Assembly: GCF_045277565.1 (NCBI RefSeq)
Contig: NZ_CP123585.1
Location: 186,001-250,000 of the forward strand
DNA: 64,000 bases
Reading direction: 5' to 3'
Origin: Aliisedimentitalea scapharcae
GTDB lineage: Bacteria > Pseudomonadota > Alphaproteobacteria > Rhodobacterales > Rhodobacteraceae
Part shown: positions 16,814-25,682 of the stretch, in pieces
How positions within the stretch are numbered: the first letter of the stretch is position 1
Layout of the letters: each line of letters opens with the position of its first letter
Notes under the pieces: model-generated
The model's database searches: none
What the model was told of the DNA's origin: nothing
What the model saw: the letters and a program-made list of their open reading frames with translations, nothing else
Translations under genes and position numbers: made by a program

Positions 16814-19805
16814 GGGCGCGTTCTCCTTTTGCGTCATAGAACACCGGTGCGGTCAGGGTAACTTTCTCAGCATCACCATTGATGTTGCGCACTGTAAGGG
16901 TCTGACCGATGCAGGCACGGCCGTCTTCGACCAACGCCAGCGCGATCGACCGGCCCAGGTTTTCTGACCAATAGGTCGAGCAGACCCAGCCCACGGTTTT
17001 CACCGGCGGCGCCTGGGTGGCCATCTCCACCAAATGCGAGCCATGCGGGATTACATAGTCGCGCTTGTCGGTCAGCAGGCCCACCAGCTGCTTGCGCCCG
17101 CTGCGCACCACTTCGGGCGCGTCAAAGCCGCGCTTGCCGATGAAGTCGCCCTTCTTTTTCGACACGATCCAGCCCATGCCCAGGTCCATCGGGGTCACCG
17201 TGCCGTCGGTGTCCTGGCCAACAACGACAAAGCCGCGTTCGGCGCGCAGGATGTGCAGCGCTTCGGTGCCAAAGGGGATGATCTCAAACTCCCGACCTGC
17301 TTCAATGATCTGTTCCCAAACATACTGGCCATAGCGCGCGGGGACATTGATCTCGAAACTGGATTCACCGGTGAAGCTGACCCGCAGGATGCGGGCGTCG
17401 ACGCCTGCCACTTTGCCGTCCTTCATGGTCATGAAGGGGAAGGCGCCAGCCGAGATATCCAAAGAGGTGAGCTTTTCCAATACCTTGCGGGCATTGGGGC
17501 CGGCCAGCGAACAGACCGCCCAGTGTTCGGCCACATTGGTCAGATACACGTCCAAATGCGGCCACTCCACCTGCAGCCAGTCTTCCAGCCAGGCCAGAAC
17601 CGCCGCTGCGTTGCCGGTGGTGGTGGTCATGTGACAGTGGTTTTCACCCAGTTTGGTGGTGACACCATCGTCAAAGATCATGCCGCGTTCGTTCAGCATG
17701 AAGCCGTATTTGGCCTGGCCCACCTTCAGCTTGTCCCAGGCGTTGGTATAAACAAGGTTAAGGAACTTGGTGGCATCCGGGCCGCGCACGTCGATCTTGC
17801 CCAGGGTCGAGGCGTCATAGATCCCGACCGACTGACGCACCATCTTTACTTCGCGGTTCTCAGCGACTTTGTGGCTTTCGCCAGGGCGGGCATAGACCAA
17901 GGGCCGCAGAAAATCGCCCATCGCCTCCATCACTGCGCCGTTCTGGCTGTGCCAGTCCCACATCGGGGTTTTTTGGGTGAAGTGAAACAATTCGCCCGCG
18001 TTCTGTCCGGCCATCGCGCCAAAGGTGGTTGGCGTATAGGGCGGGCGAAATGTGGTGGTGCCGACGCCGGGGATAGTGTCCCCGCGCAGATCCGCCATGA
18101 TCGCCAACGCGTTCACATTCGACATCTTACCCTGATCGGTGGCCATGCCGGTGGTGGTATAGCGCTTCAGATGCTCGACCGAGACATACCCTTCGCGGTG
18201 GGCAAGGTGAATATCCGCGGCGGTCACGTCGTTCTGGTGATCGTGGAAGGCTTTCTTGCTTTCGCCGACCGGCTTGCGCGACGTTACATAGTAGATCGGA
18301 CGCAAGTCAAAGGCTTCCTCAGACGCTGCAATTGGGGTCTTGGCAACCCCGTCAAATCCGGCGTCCCGGGCTGCGGCCATGCCGACCTCGGTGCCCTCAG
18401 CCAGACAACCTGCCAGATCAAATGTGCCATTGCCCGAACCCGCCGCGCGGACCTTCTGCTGGCAGAACTCCGGTTTGAAACATGCCACTGCGGGATCCCA
18501 GGCGACTTTGCCGCGGGCTTGGCTCCACATATGGACCGACGGGTTCCAGCCAGCGGATACGCCAATCGCGTCGCAAGGGATCAGGATTGAATTGCCAGCG
18601 ACCGTGCGCCCGTCATTACTAAGCGGCGCAATCTCACAGCCTTTCACGCTATGTTTGCCCCTGGTGGCAACGATACCAAAACCTGCGTCGACCTGAATGC
18701 CTTTGGCCTGCGCGGCTTCGAATGCGGGTCCTGATGGCGATGGACGGGTATCAACGATGGTCACCTCGGCACCGGCATCACGGGCATCGATGGCGGCGGC
18801 ATAGGCAGAGTTGTTGTTGGTGAAGATCACCACCTGTTTGCCCGGCAGCACGCCATATTGGTTCACATATGTGCGCAGAGCGCTGGCCATCATGATGCCA
18901 GGGCGGTCGTTTTCCGCAAAAACCGGCGGACGCTCATGCGCGCCGGCAGCCAGCACCACTTGTGCGGCCCGGATTTTCCAGAACCGTTCGCGTACACCGT
19001 TCTGACGGGGGCCATTGTGGTTGGTCACCCGCTCTAGCGCGGTGATGTAGTTGTGGTCGTAATAGGCCGAAGCGGTAGTGCGGGTCAGCACGGTGACCTC
19101 TTCGATGGCCTCCAGTTCGCTCAGCGTATCAGTAATCCACTGGTCGGCAGGCTTGCCGTCGATATCTTCGCCCGTGGTCAGGAGCGAGCCGCCAGCCGAT
19201 GCGTTTTCATCCAGAACGATGACCCGCGCGCCGGTGCGGCCAGCATTCAGCGCTGCCGCTAGACCAGCAGGACCCATGCCGACAACCAATACATCGCAAT
19301 GCACATGGCGGTGTTCATAGACATCCGGATCGTTTTCTTCGGGACATTTGCCCAGACCGGCGGACTTGCGGATCACCGGTTCAAACACTTTCTCCCACCA
19401 GCTCGCGGGCCACATGAAGGTCTTATAATAAAAGCCCGAAGGGATGAGCCGGGATGCTGCATTGTTGACCGCGCCCACGTCCCAGCGGACCGAGGGCCAG
19501 CAGTTCTGGCTGGCCGCACTCAGCCCATCATAAAGCTCGACCATGGTGGCGCGGGTGTTCGGTTCGGTCCAGGCACCGGTTTCCAACTGCACGAGGCCCG
19601 AGGGTTCTTCGGACCCGGCGGTGTATACGCCGCGCGGGCGATGGTATTTGAACGACCGGCCCAATAGTTTGACATTATTGGCCAGCAAAGCGGACGCAAG
19701 CGTGTCGCCCTCATAGCCCTGATAGCTTTTGCCATTGAAGGTAAAGCTGACCGGTTTCGCGCGGTTTATCCGCCCTTTGCCGGTTACGCGGTTTACTTGT
19801 GCCAT
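16806..19805 (-). CDS. soxA: sarcosine oxidase alpha subunit
   Basis: 999 residues from ATG 19805 (MAQVNRVTGKGRIN). Domain order: an N-terminal 2Fe-2S-ferredoxin-like segment (FTFNGKSYQGYEGDTLASAL), a pyridine-nucleotide-binding Rossmann domain (LVVGMGPAGLAAALNAGRTG near residue 170), a second FAD/NAD region (VVIFTNNNSAYAAAIDARDAG), and a C-terminal aminomethyltransferase (GcvT) domain from about residue 600 (VGIYDASTLGKIDVRGPDA, DGTVTPMDLGMGW) that binds THF and captures formaldehyde. The gene sits between soxD and soxG with overlap at its end. Confidence 0.96.
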   Translation of the reverse strand: MAQVNRVTGKGRINRAKPVSFTFNGKSYQGYEGDTLASALLANNVKLLGRSFKYHRPRGVYTAGSEEPSGLVQLETGAWTEPNTRATMVELYDGLSAASQNCWPSVRWDVGAVNNAASRLIPSGFYYKTFMWPASWWEKVFEPVIRKSAGLGKCPEENDPDVYEHRHVHCDVLVVGMGPAGLAAALNAGRTGARVIVLDENASAGGSLLTTGEDIDGKPADQWITDTLSELEAIEEVTVLTRTTASAYYDHNYITALERVTNHNGPRQNGVRERFWKIRAAQVVLAAGAHERPPVFAENDRPGIMMASALRTYVNQYGVLPGKQVVIFTNNNSAYAAAIDARDAGAEVTIVDTRPSPSGPAFEAAQAKGIQVDAGFGIVATRGKHSVKGCEIAPLSNDGRTVAGNSILIPCDAIGVSAGWNPSVHMWSQARGKVAWDPAVACFKPEFCQQKVRAAGSGNGTFDLAGCLAEGTEVGMAAARDAGFDGVAKTPIAASEEAFDLRPIYYVTSRKPVGESKKAFHDHQNDVTAADIHLAHREGYVSVEHLKRYTTTGMATDQGKMSNVNALAIMADLRGDTIPGVGTTTFRPPYTPTTFGAMAGQNAGELFHFTQKTPMWDWHSQNGAVMEAMGDFLRPLVYARPGESHKVAENREVKMVRQSVGIYDASTLGKIDVRGPDATKFLNLVYTNAWDKLKVGQAKYGFMLNERGMIFDDGVTTKLGENHCHMTTTTGNAAAVLAWLEDWLQVEWPHLDVYLTNVAEHWAVCSLAGPNARKVLEKLTSLDISAGAFPFMTMKDGKVAGVDARILRVSFTGESSFEINVPARYGQYVWEQIIEAGREFEIIPFGTEALHILRAERGFVVVGQDTDGTVTPMDLGMGWIVSKKKGDFIGKRGFDAPEVVRSGRKQLVGLLTDKRDYVIPHGSHLVEMATQAPPVKTVGWVCSTYWSENLGRSIALALVEDGRACIGQTLTVRNINGDAEKVTLTAPVFYDAKGERAHA

Positions 19806-19806
19806 T

Positions 19807-20148
19807 TTACTTGGCCTCGGTTTCAGTGGTTGCTTCGAATTCGGATTTCGACAGGACACCGTCCCAATCGTCGGGCGGCAGGGGCGCGGTTTCGCCCACC
19901 TTGTAGGTGGCCCAGAACTGGTCGGTCACCGTGTGGCGTACTGCGTTGAACCAGCGGCGACAGCCCATTGCGTGGTTCCAGCGTTCCTGATGCGCACCTT
20001 TGGGGTTCTTGCGGGTGAACAGATAGCGGGCAAACTCAGCATCGCTGATCGCGGCCATGTCTTTGGGCCGCGCAATATGCGCCTCGCCGCCATACGCGAA
20101 TTCGGTGAGGTTGCGTTTGCCACAAAAGGGGCAATCTACTTGGATCAT
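19807..20148 (-). CDS. soxD: sarcosine oxidase delta subunit
   Basis: 113 residues, near the usual 90-110. It begins MIQVDCPFCGKRNLTEFAYGG, with the CPFC zinc-binding pair, and continues with HQERWNHAMGCRRWFNAVR, which supplies the other zinc ligands. This small subunit stabilises the heterotetramer. The gap to soxA is one base and to soxB eleven, so all four sox genes form one transcript. Confidence 0.95.
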   Translation of the reverse strand: MIQVDCPFCGKRNLTEFAYGGEAHIARPKDMAAISDAEFARYLFTRKNPKGAHQERWNHAMGCRRWFNAVRHTVTDQFWATYKVGETAPLPPDDWDGVLSKSEFEATTETEAK

Positions 20149-20159
20149 GCTCTTTTTCC

Positions 20160-21404
20160 TTAGTGCGCAGCTGCAGCCGCCGCGGCCTCGTCGACCAGGC
20201 GGCCCGAGGTGAAGCGGTCAAGCGAGAAGGGTTTGGCGATGGGATGCAATTCGTCCTTGGCGAGACTGGCAGCAAACACGTTGCCCGATCCCGGTGTCGC
20301 CTTGAAGCCGCCAGTGCCCCAGCCGGAATTGACATACAGACCGTCAACACCGGTGTGGCTGATGATGGGTGACCGGTCGGGCGAAATATCCACGATCCCG
20401 GCCCATTGCCGCATCATCCTGAGCCGCGAGAAAATCGGCATCAGCTCGATCAGCGGACCGATCACATGGTCAACCGCATCCAGCCCGCCGCGCTGCGAAT
20501 AGGAGTTCTGGGGGTCGGTCCCTGCGCCCACCACCAGCTCGCCCTTGTCGGATTGACTGACGTAGACGTGGATGCCGTTGGACATCAGAACGCAGTCGAT
20601 GACCGGTTTGATCGGCTCTGAGACCAACGCCTGCAGCGGTACCGATTCCAGCGGCATGTCCACGCCCGCTTTTTGCATCACGACCGAAGTATGGCCTGCT
20701 GCCACCACGCCAACGCGGTTCGACCGGATATTGCCGCGGGTGGTTTTCACCCCCATGACTTTTCCACCCTGAATGTCGAAACCGGTGACTTCACAGTTCT
20801 GGATGATATCGACACCCAGGCTGTCAGCGGCGCGGGCATAGCCCCAGGCCACCGCATCATGGCGGGCGGTGCCCGCACGTTTTTGCAGCAGCGCGCCCAT
20901 CACAGGATAGCGGCAGTTGATGTTGATCTCGGGGATCATTTCTTTGACCTGACCGGGGCTCAGAAATTCGTTCTCGATCCCGTTCAGGTGGATCGCATTG
21001 CCACGACGTTGGATCTCCTGCATCTCATGCTCGGAATGTGCCAGAAAGCACAGACCGCGCTGCGAGAACATCAGGTTATAGTTCAGCTCCTGGGTCAGCC
21101 CTTCCCAGAGCTTCATTGAATGCTCGTAAATGGCCGAGCTGTCGTCCCACAGGTAATTGGAGCGCACCACGGTGGTGTTCCGCCCGGTGTTACCGCCGCC
21201 GATCCAGCCCTTTTCCAGGATCGCGACATTGGTGATGCCGTGTTCCTTGGCCAAATAATACGCGGTCGCCAGACCGTGGCCGCCGCCACCGATGATGATC
21301 ACATCATAGGCCGGTTTGGGGTCGGGATCGCGCCATGCGCGCTGCCAGCCCTTATGATACCCTAGGCTTTTGCCCAGGATATTCAGGAGTGAATATCGTT
21401 GCAT
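20160..21404 (-). CDS. soxB: sarcosine oxidase beta subunit
   Basis: 414 residues from ATG 21404 (MQRYSLLNILGKSLGYHKGW). This is the catalytic flavin subunit: the FAD-binding motif DVIIIGGGGHGLATAYYLAKE is near residue 33, GGGNTGRNTTVVRSNY and GLCFLAHSEHEMQ follow, and the C-terminal SGWGTGGFKATPGSG is where family members bind FAD/FMN. It is the first sox gene. A 98-base spacer with two hairpins separates it from the TRAP transporter genes upstream on the same strand. Confidence 0.96.
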   Translation of the reverse strand: MQRYSLLNILGKSLGYHKGWQRAWRDPDPKPAYDVIIIGGGGHGLATAYYLAKEHGITNVAILEKGWIGGGNTGRNTTVVRSNYLWDDSSAIYEHSMKLWEGLTQELNYNLMFSQRGLCFLAHSEHEMQEIQRRGNAIHLNGIENEFLSPGQVKEMIPEININCRYPVMGALLQKRAGTARHDAVAWGYARAADSLGVDIIQNCEVTGFDIQGGKVMGVKTTRGNIRSNRVGVVAAGHTSVVMQKAGVDMPLESVPLQALVSEPIKPVIDCVLMSNGIHVYVSQSDKGELVVGAGTDPQNSYSQRGGLDAVDHVIGPLIELMPIFSRLRMMRQWAGIVDISPDRSPIISHTGVDGLYVNSGWGTGGFKATPGSGNVFAASLAKDELHPIAKPFSLDRFTSGRLVDEAAAAAAAH

Positions 21405-21423
21405 TTTATGAGTCTCTTGGTTG

Positions 21424-21492
21424 GTCTTGCTGCCCCGGCCATCCGGGGCGGCAAGGAGGTTTTCTTGAACATGGCCGGGGTATGCGACCCCG
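21424..21492 (-). terminator. two tandem stem-loops between dctM and soxB
   Basis: First hairpin: CTTGCTGCCCCGG (21424-21436), CCAT loop, CCGGGGCGGCAAG (21441-21453), 13 pairs with one wobble. Second: GCCGGGGT (21472-21479), five-base loop, ACCCCGGC (21485-21492), perfect. They lie between the TRAP genes and the sox genes on the same strand and may act as a partial terminator or mRNA-processing site that uncouples uptake from oxidation. Confidence 0.7.
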
Positions 21493-21502
21493 GCGGGGGG
21501 CC

Positions 21503-22792
21503 TCAGCCGAAAATCAGCGTCGGCAACCACAGCGCCACATCAGGCACATATGTGGTGATGATCAGCGTCGGCAGCCAGGCAAACGCGATGAAGACCAGAA
21601 TAGGCTTCAGCATGGTATTCACCGGCGTGCCGGTGACCCGCGCGCCCAGATAGAGCAGTGGCGCAGTCGGCGGCGTGATGTTCGCCATCCCGAGGTTCAC
21701 ACCCAGAACAGCGGCAAAATGCACCGGATCCATGCCCACCGAAGTGACGATCGGCAACAGCAGCGGCGCCGAAAGCAGCAGGCCCGAGATATCATCCATC
21801 AACATCCCGATCAGGATCATCACGATGTTCACCATCAAGAGGATGATGATCGGGTTTTCGCTGACCGAATAGACCAGTTCCTTGGCCAGTGTCGGAATGT
21901 CCTCGAAGATCAGAAAGCGCGACACAATCAACACCATAAAGATCATCGCCATAACAACACCGATGGTCACACCGGGCTGACGAAGGGTCAGCAGCAACGT
22001 GCGCCAGGTCAAACCCTTGTAGATGTAGATGCCGATTGGGATGGCATAGAGCACAGCCACGCCTGCCGCTTCGGTCGGGGTCATGATGCCGCCATAGATG
22101 CCACCCAAGATGATGGCGGGCATCAGGAATGCGGGCGTGGCAATCGCTGAACGCTTGCGCCATTCGCGCAGAAAGTGCTTGGGCCGGTCGGTCAGCACAA
22201 TGTCCTGGTTCTTGCGCAGCATAAAAAAGTTCACGATGCACAAAAGCGTCACCAGGATGATGCCCGGCACCACGGTGGAGAGAAAGCACTTCAGAACCGA
22301 CTGCTGGGTTACCCACGCATAGAGGATCTGCGCCGCTGACGGTGGGATCAACAGACCCAGAGGGCTTGCGGCCACGATCAGCGCCGCTGACATGCCCTGT
22401 GGATACTTGGCCTCGCGCAGGTGCGGCATCATGATACCACCGATGCAGGTCAACGTTGCCGCGCCCGACCCGGAGATGGCCCCGAAGATTGCCGAGGCCA
22501 CAACAGCCGCCGCAGTCAAACCTCCGCGAATGTGACCCACGAACAGTTCGGCCAAATTGACCAATGGTCCGGCGATCTTGCCCTTTTCCATGACCGCGCC
22601 AGCCATGATGAACAGTGGGATGGCCAGCAGCACGACCGAATTCATTTTCCAGTGGCCCGAAGGCAGATAGCCCGCAACGTCATGGCCGCCAAACAGCCAC
22701 AGGAACACCAGTACGCCGCCAAAAGACAGTGGCACCGAGACGCCAACCAGCAAGAGAGTACAGATGATGAGAATGGAAATACCGATGATCAT
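21503..22792 (-). CDS. dctM: TRAP transporter large permease (DctM)
   Basis: 429 residues from ATG 22792, which overlaps the dctQ stop (ATGA). A hydrophobic protein with about 12 membrane segments. TRAP large-subunit motifs include VLLAIPLFIMAGAVMEKG, SAIFGAISGSGAATLTCIGGI, IVAASPLGLLIPPS and GVNLGMANITPPTAPLLYLG near the end. It uses the sodium gradient to import the ligand captured by DctP. A longer frame upstream to 23197 is an artefact running through dctQ. Confidence 0.94.
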   Translation of the reverse strand: MIIGISILIICTLLLVGVSVPLSFGGVLVFLWLFGGHDVAGYLPSGHWKMNSVVLLAIPLFIMAGAVMEKGKIAGPLVNLAELFVGHIRGGLTAAAVVASAIFGAISGSGAATLTCIGGIMMPHLREAKYPQGMSAALIVAASPLGLLIPPSAAQILYAWVTQQSVLKCFLSTVVPGIILVTLLCIVNFFMLRKNQDIVLTDRPKHFLREWRKRSAIATPAFLMPAIILGGIYGGIMTPTEAAGVAVLYAIPIGIYIYKGLTWRTLLLTLRQPGVTIGVVMAMIFMVLIVSRFLIFEDIPTLAKELVYSVSENPIIILLMVNIVMILIGMLMDDISGLLLSAPLLLPIVTSVGMDPVHFAAVLGVNLGMANITPPTAPLLYLGARVTGTPVNTMLKPILVFIAFAWLPTLIITTYVPDVALWLPTLIFG

Positions 22793-23367
22793 TTGTTGGG
22801 TCCTCTCGCGCTTTGACGCGGGATCAGCTGATTGTCTTCGCGGGTGTCCGGCGCACCGGTTTTCAGCAGAACGTACAGATGCAGGATTGAGTAGACCGCC
22901 ATCAGGATGAAACCGAAGAAGATGCCGATGCGCGGCACCAGAAACGGGATATGCAGAGCAATGGTGGTCTGCCAGTTCGGGTAATAGCTGATCTCGTCCG
23001 CGATCATCAGATAGGCCCAATAGATGATGGCAAAGGTGATCAGCACTTCGATGAACTCGATGATCACATTGCGCAGCCACAGTTTGCGTGGGTCCTTGAT
23101 GACAAAGCCGAGCAGATCGGCGTTCACGTGGCTTTTGTCGTATGTTCCCATGGCCGAGGCCATGAAGAACATCCAGAAGCAGATCACCATCAGCCATTCT
23201 TCATAGGCAAACAGGTCCGCGCTGAACCCGTAGCGGGCGACCACGACAAAGCCAAAGGTCAGGGCCATGATCAGCGAAGCAACGACGATGATGAAGTTTT
23301 TTATGGCCAGCGCGACCCGGACGGGCCCTGCGATGGCATTCGGAAGTTTGTCGACAAGCTCAGGCAT
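22789..23367 (-). CDS. dctQ: TRAP transporter small permease (DctQ)
   Basis: 192 residues with four hydrophobic segments (IKNFIIVVASLIMALTFG, WLMVICFWMFFMASAMG, EFIEVLITFAIIYWAYL, IGIFFGFILMAVYSILHL) and the conserved YEEWLM and SHVNADLL stretches of DctQ proteins. It bridges DctP and DctM. It is coupled to dctM by a four-base overlap and separated from dctP by a hairpin-containing gap. Confidence 0.93.
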   Translation of the reverse strand: MPELVDKLPNAIAGPVRVALAIKNFIIVVASLIMALTFGFVVVARYGFSADLFAYEEWLMVICFWMFFMASAMGTYDKSHVNADLLGFVIKDPRKLWLRNVIIEFIEVLITFAIIYWAYLMIADEISYYPNWQTTIALHIPFLVPRIGIFFGFILMAVYSILHLYVLLKTGAPDTREDNQLIPRQSARGPNK

Positions 23368-23411
23368 GTCTCTCCCCTTCTTGGTAGAGATTCCGCACCA
23401 GCGGAAAAAAA

Positions 23412-23446
23412 CGGGCGGCAGCCGGTTTGCACCGTGCCACCGCCCG
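23412..23446 (-). terminator. stem-loop between dctP and dctQ
   Basis: CGGGCGG (23412-23418) pairs with CCGCCCG (23440-23446), with an inner CGGT-TTGC-ACCG stem. Such hairpins after binding-protein genes often protect the upstream mRNA and give excess binding protein over permease. Confidence 0.65.
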
Positions 23447-23460
23447 GCCGGGAGGAGGGC

Positions 23461-24465
23461 TTATTTGTCTGCCAACAAACGGTCGAGGATGTCCTGGCCC
23501 ACGATCTCGCCAACTTGTGGCCAGACGTTTTCACGCACATGGGCAACCATCGCAGCCTTTTCTTCGGCGGTTGGGTCCAGAATTTCATAACCGGAGTCCA
23601 GCAGCTTGGCGCGGAAGGCATCGTCGTTGTCCAGATTCCACTGGGTGAACTCGGCTGAGGCCTTTTCAAAAGCTGAAGAAACCACGGCCTGCTGCTCTTC
23701 GTTCATTTTGTCCCATGTGCGGTTCGAAGCGTAGTAGGTCGAACCTTCGATGAACGCACCGTAGGGGATGAAGTATTTGCCGACATCGGACACGGCGAAA
23801 GTGGTGTAGGTCAGCTGTGCGGTGCAGCAGATGGCACCGTCAACCACGCCTGACTGGATTGCCGGGAACACTTCTGCCCAGTTCATAGTGGTGGTGTTGA
23901 ACCCCAGCGATTCAGTGGTCGCCTTGGCAACATTCGAGGACCACACGCGGATATTCATATCCTTGGTTCCGGTGCCCGCCCAATCGGTGGGCTTCTTGTC
24001 AGCTACGATGCCGATGAAACCTTCGGCGTTGTTGGCCAGCAGGTGGATGCCGATATTATCCAGACGCTCACGGAAAATCTGGTTATAGGCGCTCTCGCGG
24101 TTCATGTAGATGCGTTCGACGTCGGCGTTGTCCGACACCAGGAATGGCAGCGAGTTGATCTCAAACGCCGGATCTTTGTGGGCGTAGACAAAACCATAGA
24201 CCAGATCAACGTTGCCCCGGATTGCGTCTTCCAGAAGCTCCTCGCCGGAACCAAGCTGGTTGGCGGGAAACAGCGAGATTTTCAGGCCGACATCCGCGGC
24301 TTCAATCTCGGCTTTGATCTGTTCCATCATTTTTGAACCTTGATGTTCAACCGGAAAGGTACCGGCGAATTTCAGGCGCAGATCAGCGGCCATTGCAGGC
24401 AACGCAGACACGGCTGCGACTGTGCCTGCAAGCAGGGCGCTCATGACGGATTTCTTGAATGTCAT
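23461..24465 (-). CDS. dctP: TRAP transporter solute-binding protein (DctP)
   Basis: 334 residues from ATG 24465. A Sec signal peptide ends at PAMAA (residues 1-26), then a DctP domain: LRLKFAGTFPVEHQG, SLFPANQLGSGEELLEDAIRGNVDL, and the conserved IRVWSSNVAKATTESLGFN with the Arg that usually holds the ligand carboxylate. It is periplasmic. Its position upstream of soxB and beside an AraC/GlxA regulator suggests an N-methylated amino acid such as sarcosine or dimethylglycine as ligand; this is inferred from context only. Confidence 0.93.
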   Translation of the reverse strand: MTFKKSVMSALLAGTVAAVSALPAMAADLRLKFAGTFPVEHQGSKMMEQIKAEIEAADVGLKISLFPANQLGSGEELLEDAIRGNVDLVYGFVYAHKDPAFEINSLPFLVSDNADVERIYMNRESAYNQIFRERLDNIGIHLLANNAEGFIGIVADKKPTDWAGTGTKDMNIRVWSSNVAKATTESLGFNTTTMNWAEVFPAIQSGVVDGAICCTAQLTYTTFAVSDVGKYFIPYGAFIEGSTYYASNRTWDKMNEEQQAVVSSAFEKASAEFTQWNLDNDDAFRAKLLDSGYEILDPTAEEKAAMVAHVRENVWPQVGEIVGQDILDRLLADK

Positions 24466-24642
24466 CTTAGAAGTTCCTCTGTTTCGTGCCCGGCTGTTTT
24501 GCAGCAGCGCGGGCCTCCTCCCATCCGGCGAACCTGCTGATTCACCGTTGGCATAGACTTCCAAAGTGCTCCCACTTTGTATTGAACATCAGGACGCATT
24601 CGTTGTATGAATCGGACAAGGGAAAACCTAATTTGGTCTTAG

Positions 24643-25653
24643 ATGTTCAGCAACACCGCCTATCCAAGCGAACCTGACCTGAGGATTGGCCTGGTTCCAC
24701 TGAATCAATTCACCATGATGCCCCTGACATGCGTTGTTGAATGTTTGCGTCATGCTGCCGATAAAATGGACTTTAGTCGTCAAATTTATTGTCAGTGGAG
24801 CCTGTTGTCCAAAGACAAGACCCCAGTCCGGGCCAGTTGTGGCTTTGAAATCCTGCCCACTGAAATTTTTAACCCTCAGGCCAAATTTGATTATCTCTTG
24901 GTGTTTGCTGGCTTGATGCCCGCCGCTTTGATGGCACCCCCCGAAACCCGGGACTACCTGCAGCGGATGCATGCGCAAGGCACCCCGCTGGTCGGAATTG
25001 ATACCGGCGTAATGCTGTTGGCCCAGCTTGGTTTGCTGGATGCGCGGGAGTGCGCCATGCATTTTCATCACAAGACCGACCTGGAGGAAAATTTTCCTGC
25101 GGTTCGCCCCGTGCTGGACCAGCCGTTCATCGACCTCGGGGATGTTATCACTTGCCCCGGCGGCGCGCGCGCTCTTGATCTGATCCTGCATCTGATTGGC
25201 AAACATTGCGGCAAGGCGCGGGCGCAAAAAGCGATACGGCAGCTGATGATCGACCCCAAACATATCTCCAACACCTCTGCCCATATGCCCTATGCCAATC
25301 TCACCGACTGCGGTGACTGGCGGGTCGAGAAGGCGGTCGCGCTGATGGAAGGGCATGTCTCCACGCCGCTACAGGTCTCGGAGCTGGCCGGGCTGATGGG
25401 GATCAGCACCCGCAACCTGACCCGGGCCTTTCACGAGCAGGCGGGCGAAAGCCCCGCCGTCGTGTTCCGCAACATACGACTGGCCAGCAGTCACTGGTTA
25501 CTCTTGAACACCAACCGTTCAATCGCGCAGATTGCCTATGAATGCGGCTTTGCCGACTCCGCCCATTTCAACCGCTGGTTCCACAAAACTTATAGCCTGC
25601 CGCCCAACGAATTCCGCCAAAGCCGCAAACGGCTCGGTCAGATCGACAGCTGA
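24643..25653 (+). CDS. GlxA-type AraC-family regulator, candidate SouR/GbdR-like
   Basis: 336 residues. Residues 12-190 are a DJ-1/PfpI-like domain (IGLVPLNQFTMMPLTCVVE, LLVFAGLMP, LVGIDTGVMLLAQLGLLD, ITCPGGARALDLILHLI). Residues 230-330 are the AraC DNA-binding domain (LQVSELAGLMGISTRNLTRAF, GESPAVVFRNIRL, IAQIAYECGFADSAHFNRWFHK). This architecture matches GbdR/SouR, the pseudomonad regulators of glycine betaine and sarcosine catabolism. It is divergent from dctP with a 177-base spacer, so it very probably controls the TRAP-sox genes. Confidence 0.9.
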   Translation: MFSNTAYPSEPDLRIGLVPLNQFTMMPLTCVVECLRHAADKMDFSRQIYCQWSLLSKDKTPVRASCGFEILPTEIFNPQAKFDYLLVFAGLMPAALMAPPETRDYLQRMHAQGTPLVGIDTGVMLLAQLGLLDARECAMHFHHKTDLEENFPAVRPVLDQPFIDLGDVITCPGGARALDLILHLIGKHCGKARAQKAIRQLMIDPKHISNTSAHMPYANLTDCGDWRVEKAVALMEGHVSTPLQVSELAGLMGISTRNLTRAFHEQAGESPAVVFRNIRLASSHWLLLNTNRSIAQIAYECGFADSAHFNRWFHKTYSLPPNEFRQSRKRLGQIDS

Positions 25654-25682
25654 CTCTCCGCAGAAAAAGAAAAGAGACAGAC

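Noticed and set aside
17034..18590. 518-codon open frame on the plus strand opposite soxA
   Set aside because: Antisense shadow of a certain gene in GC-rich DNA; low-complexity Arg/His/Gly-rich translation, no domain, no ribosome site.
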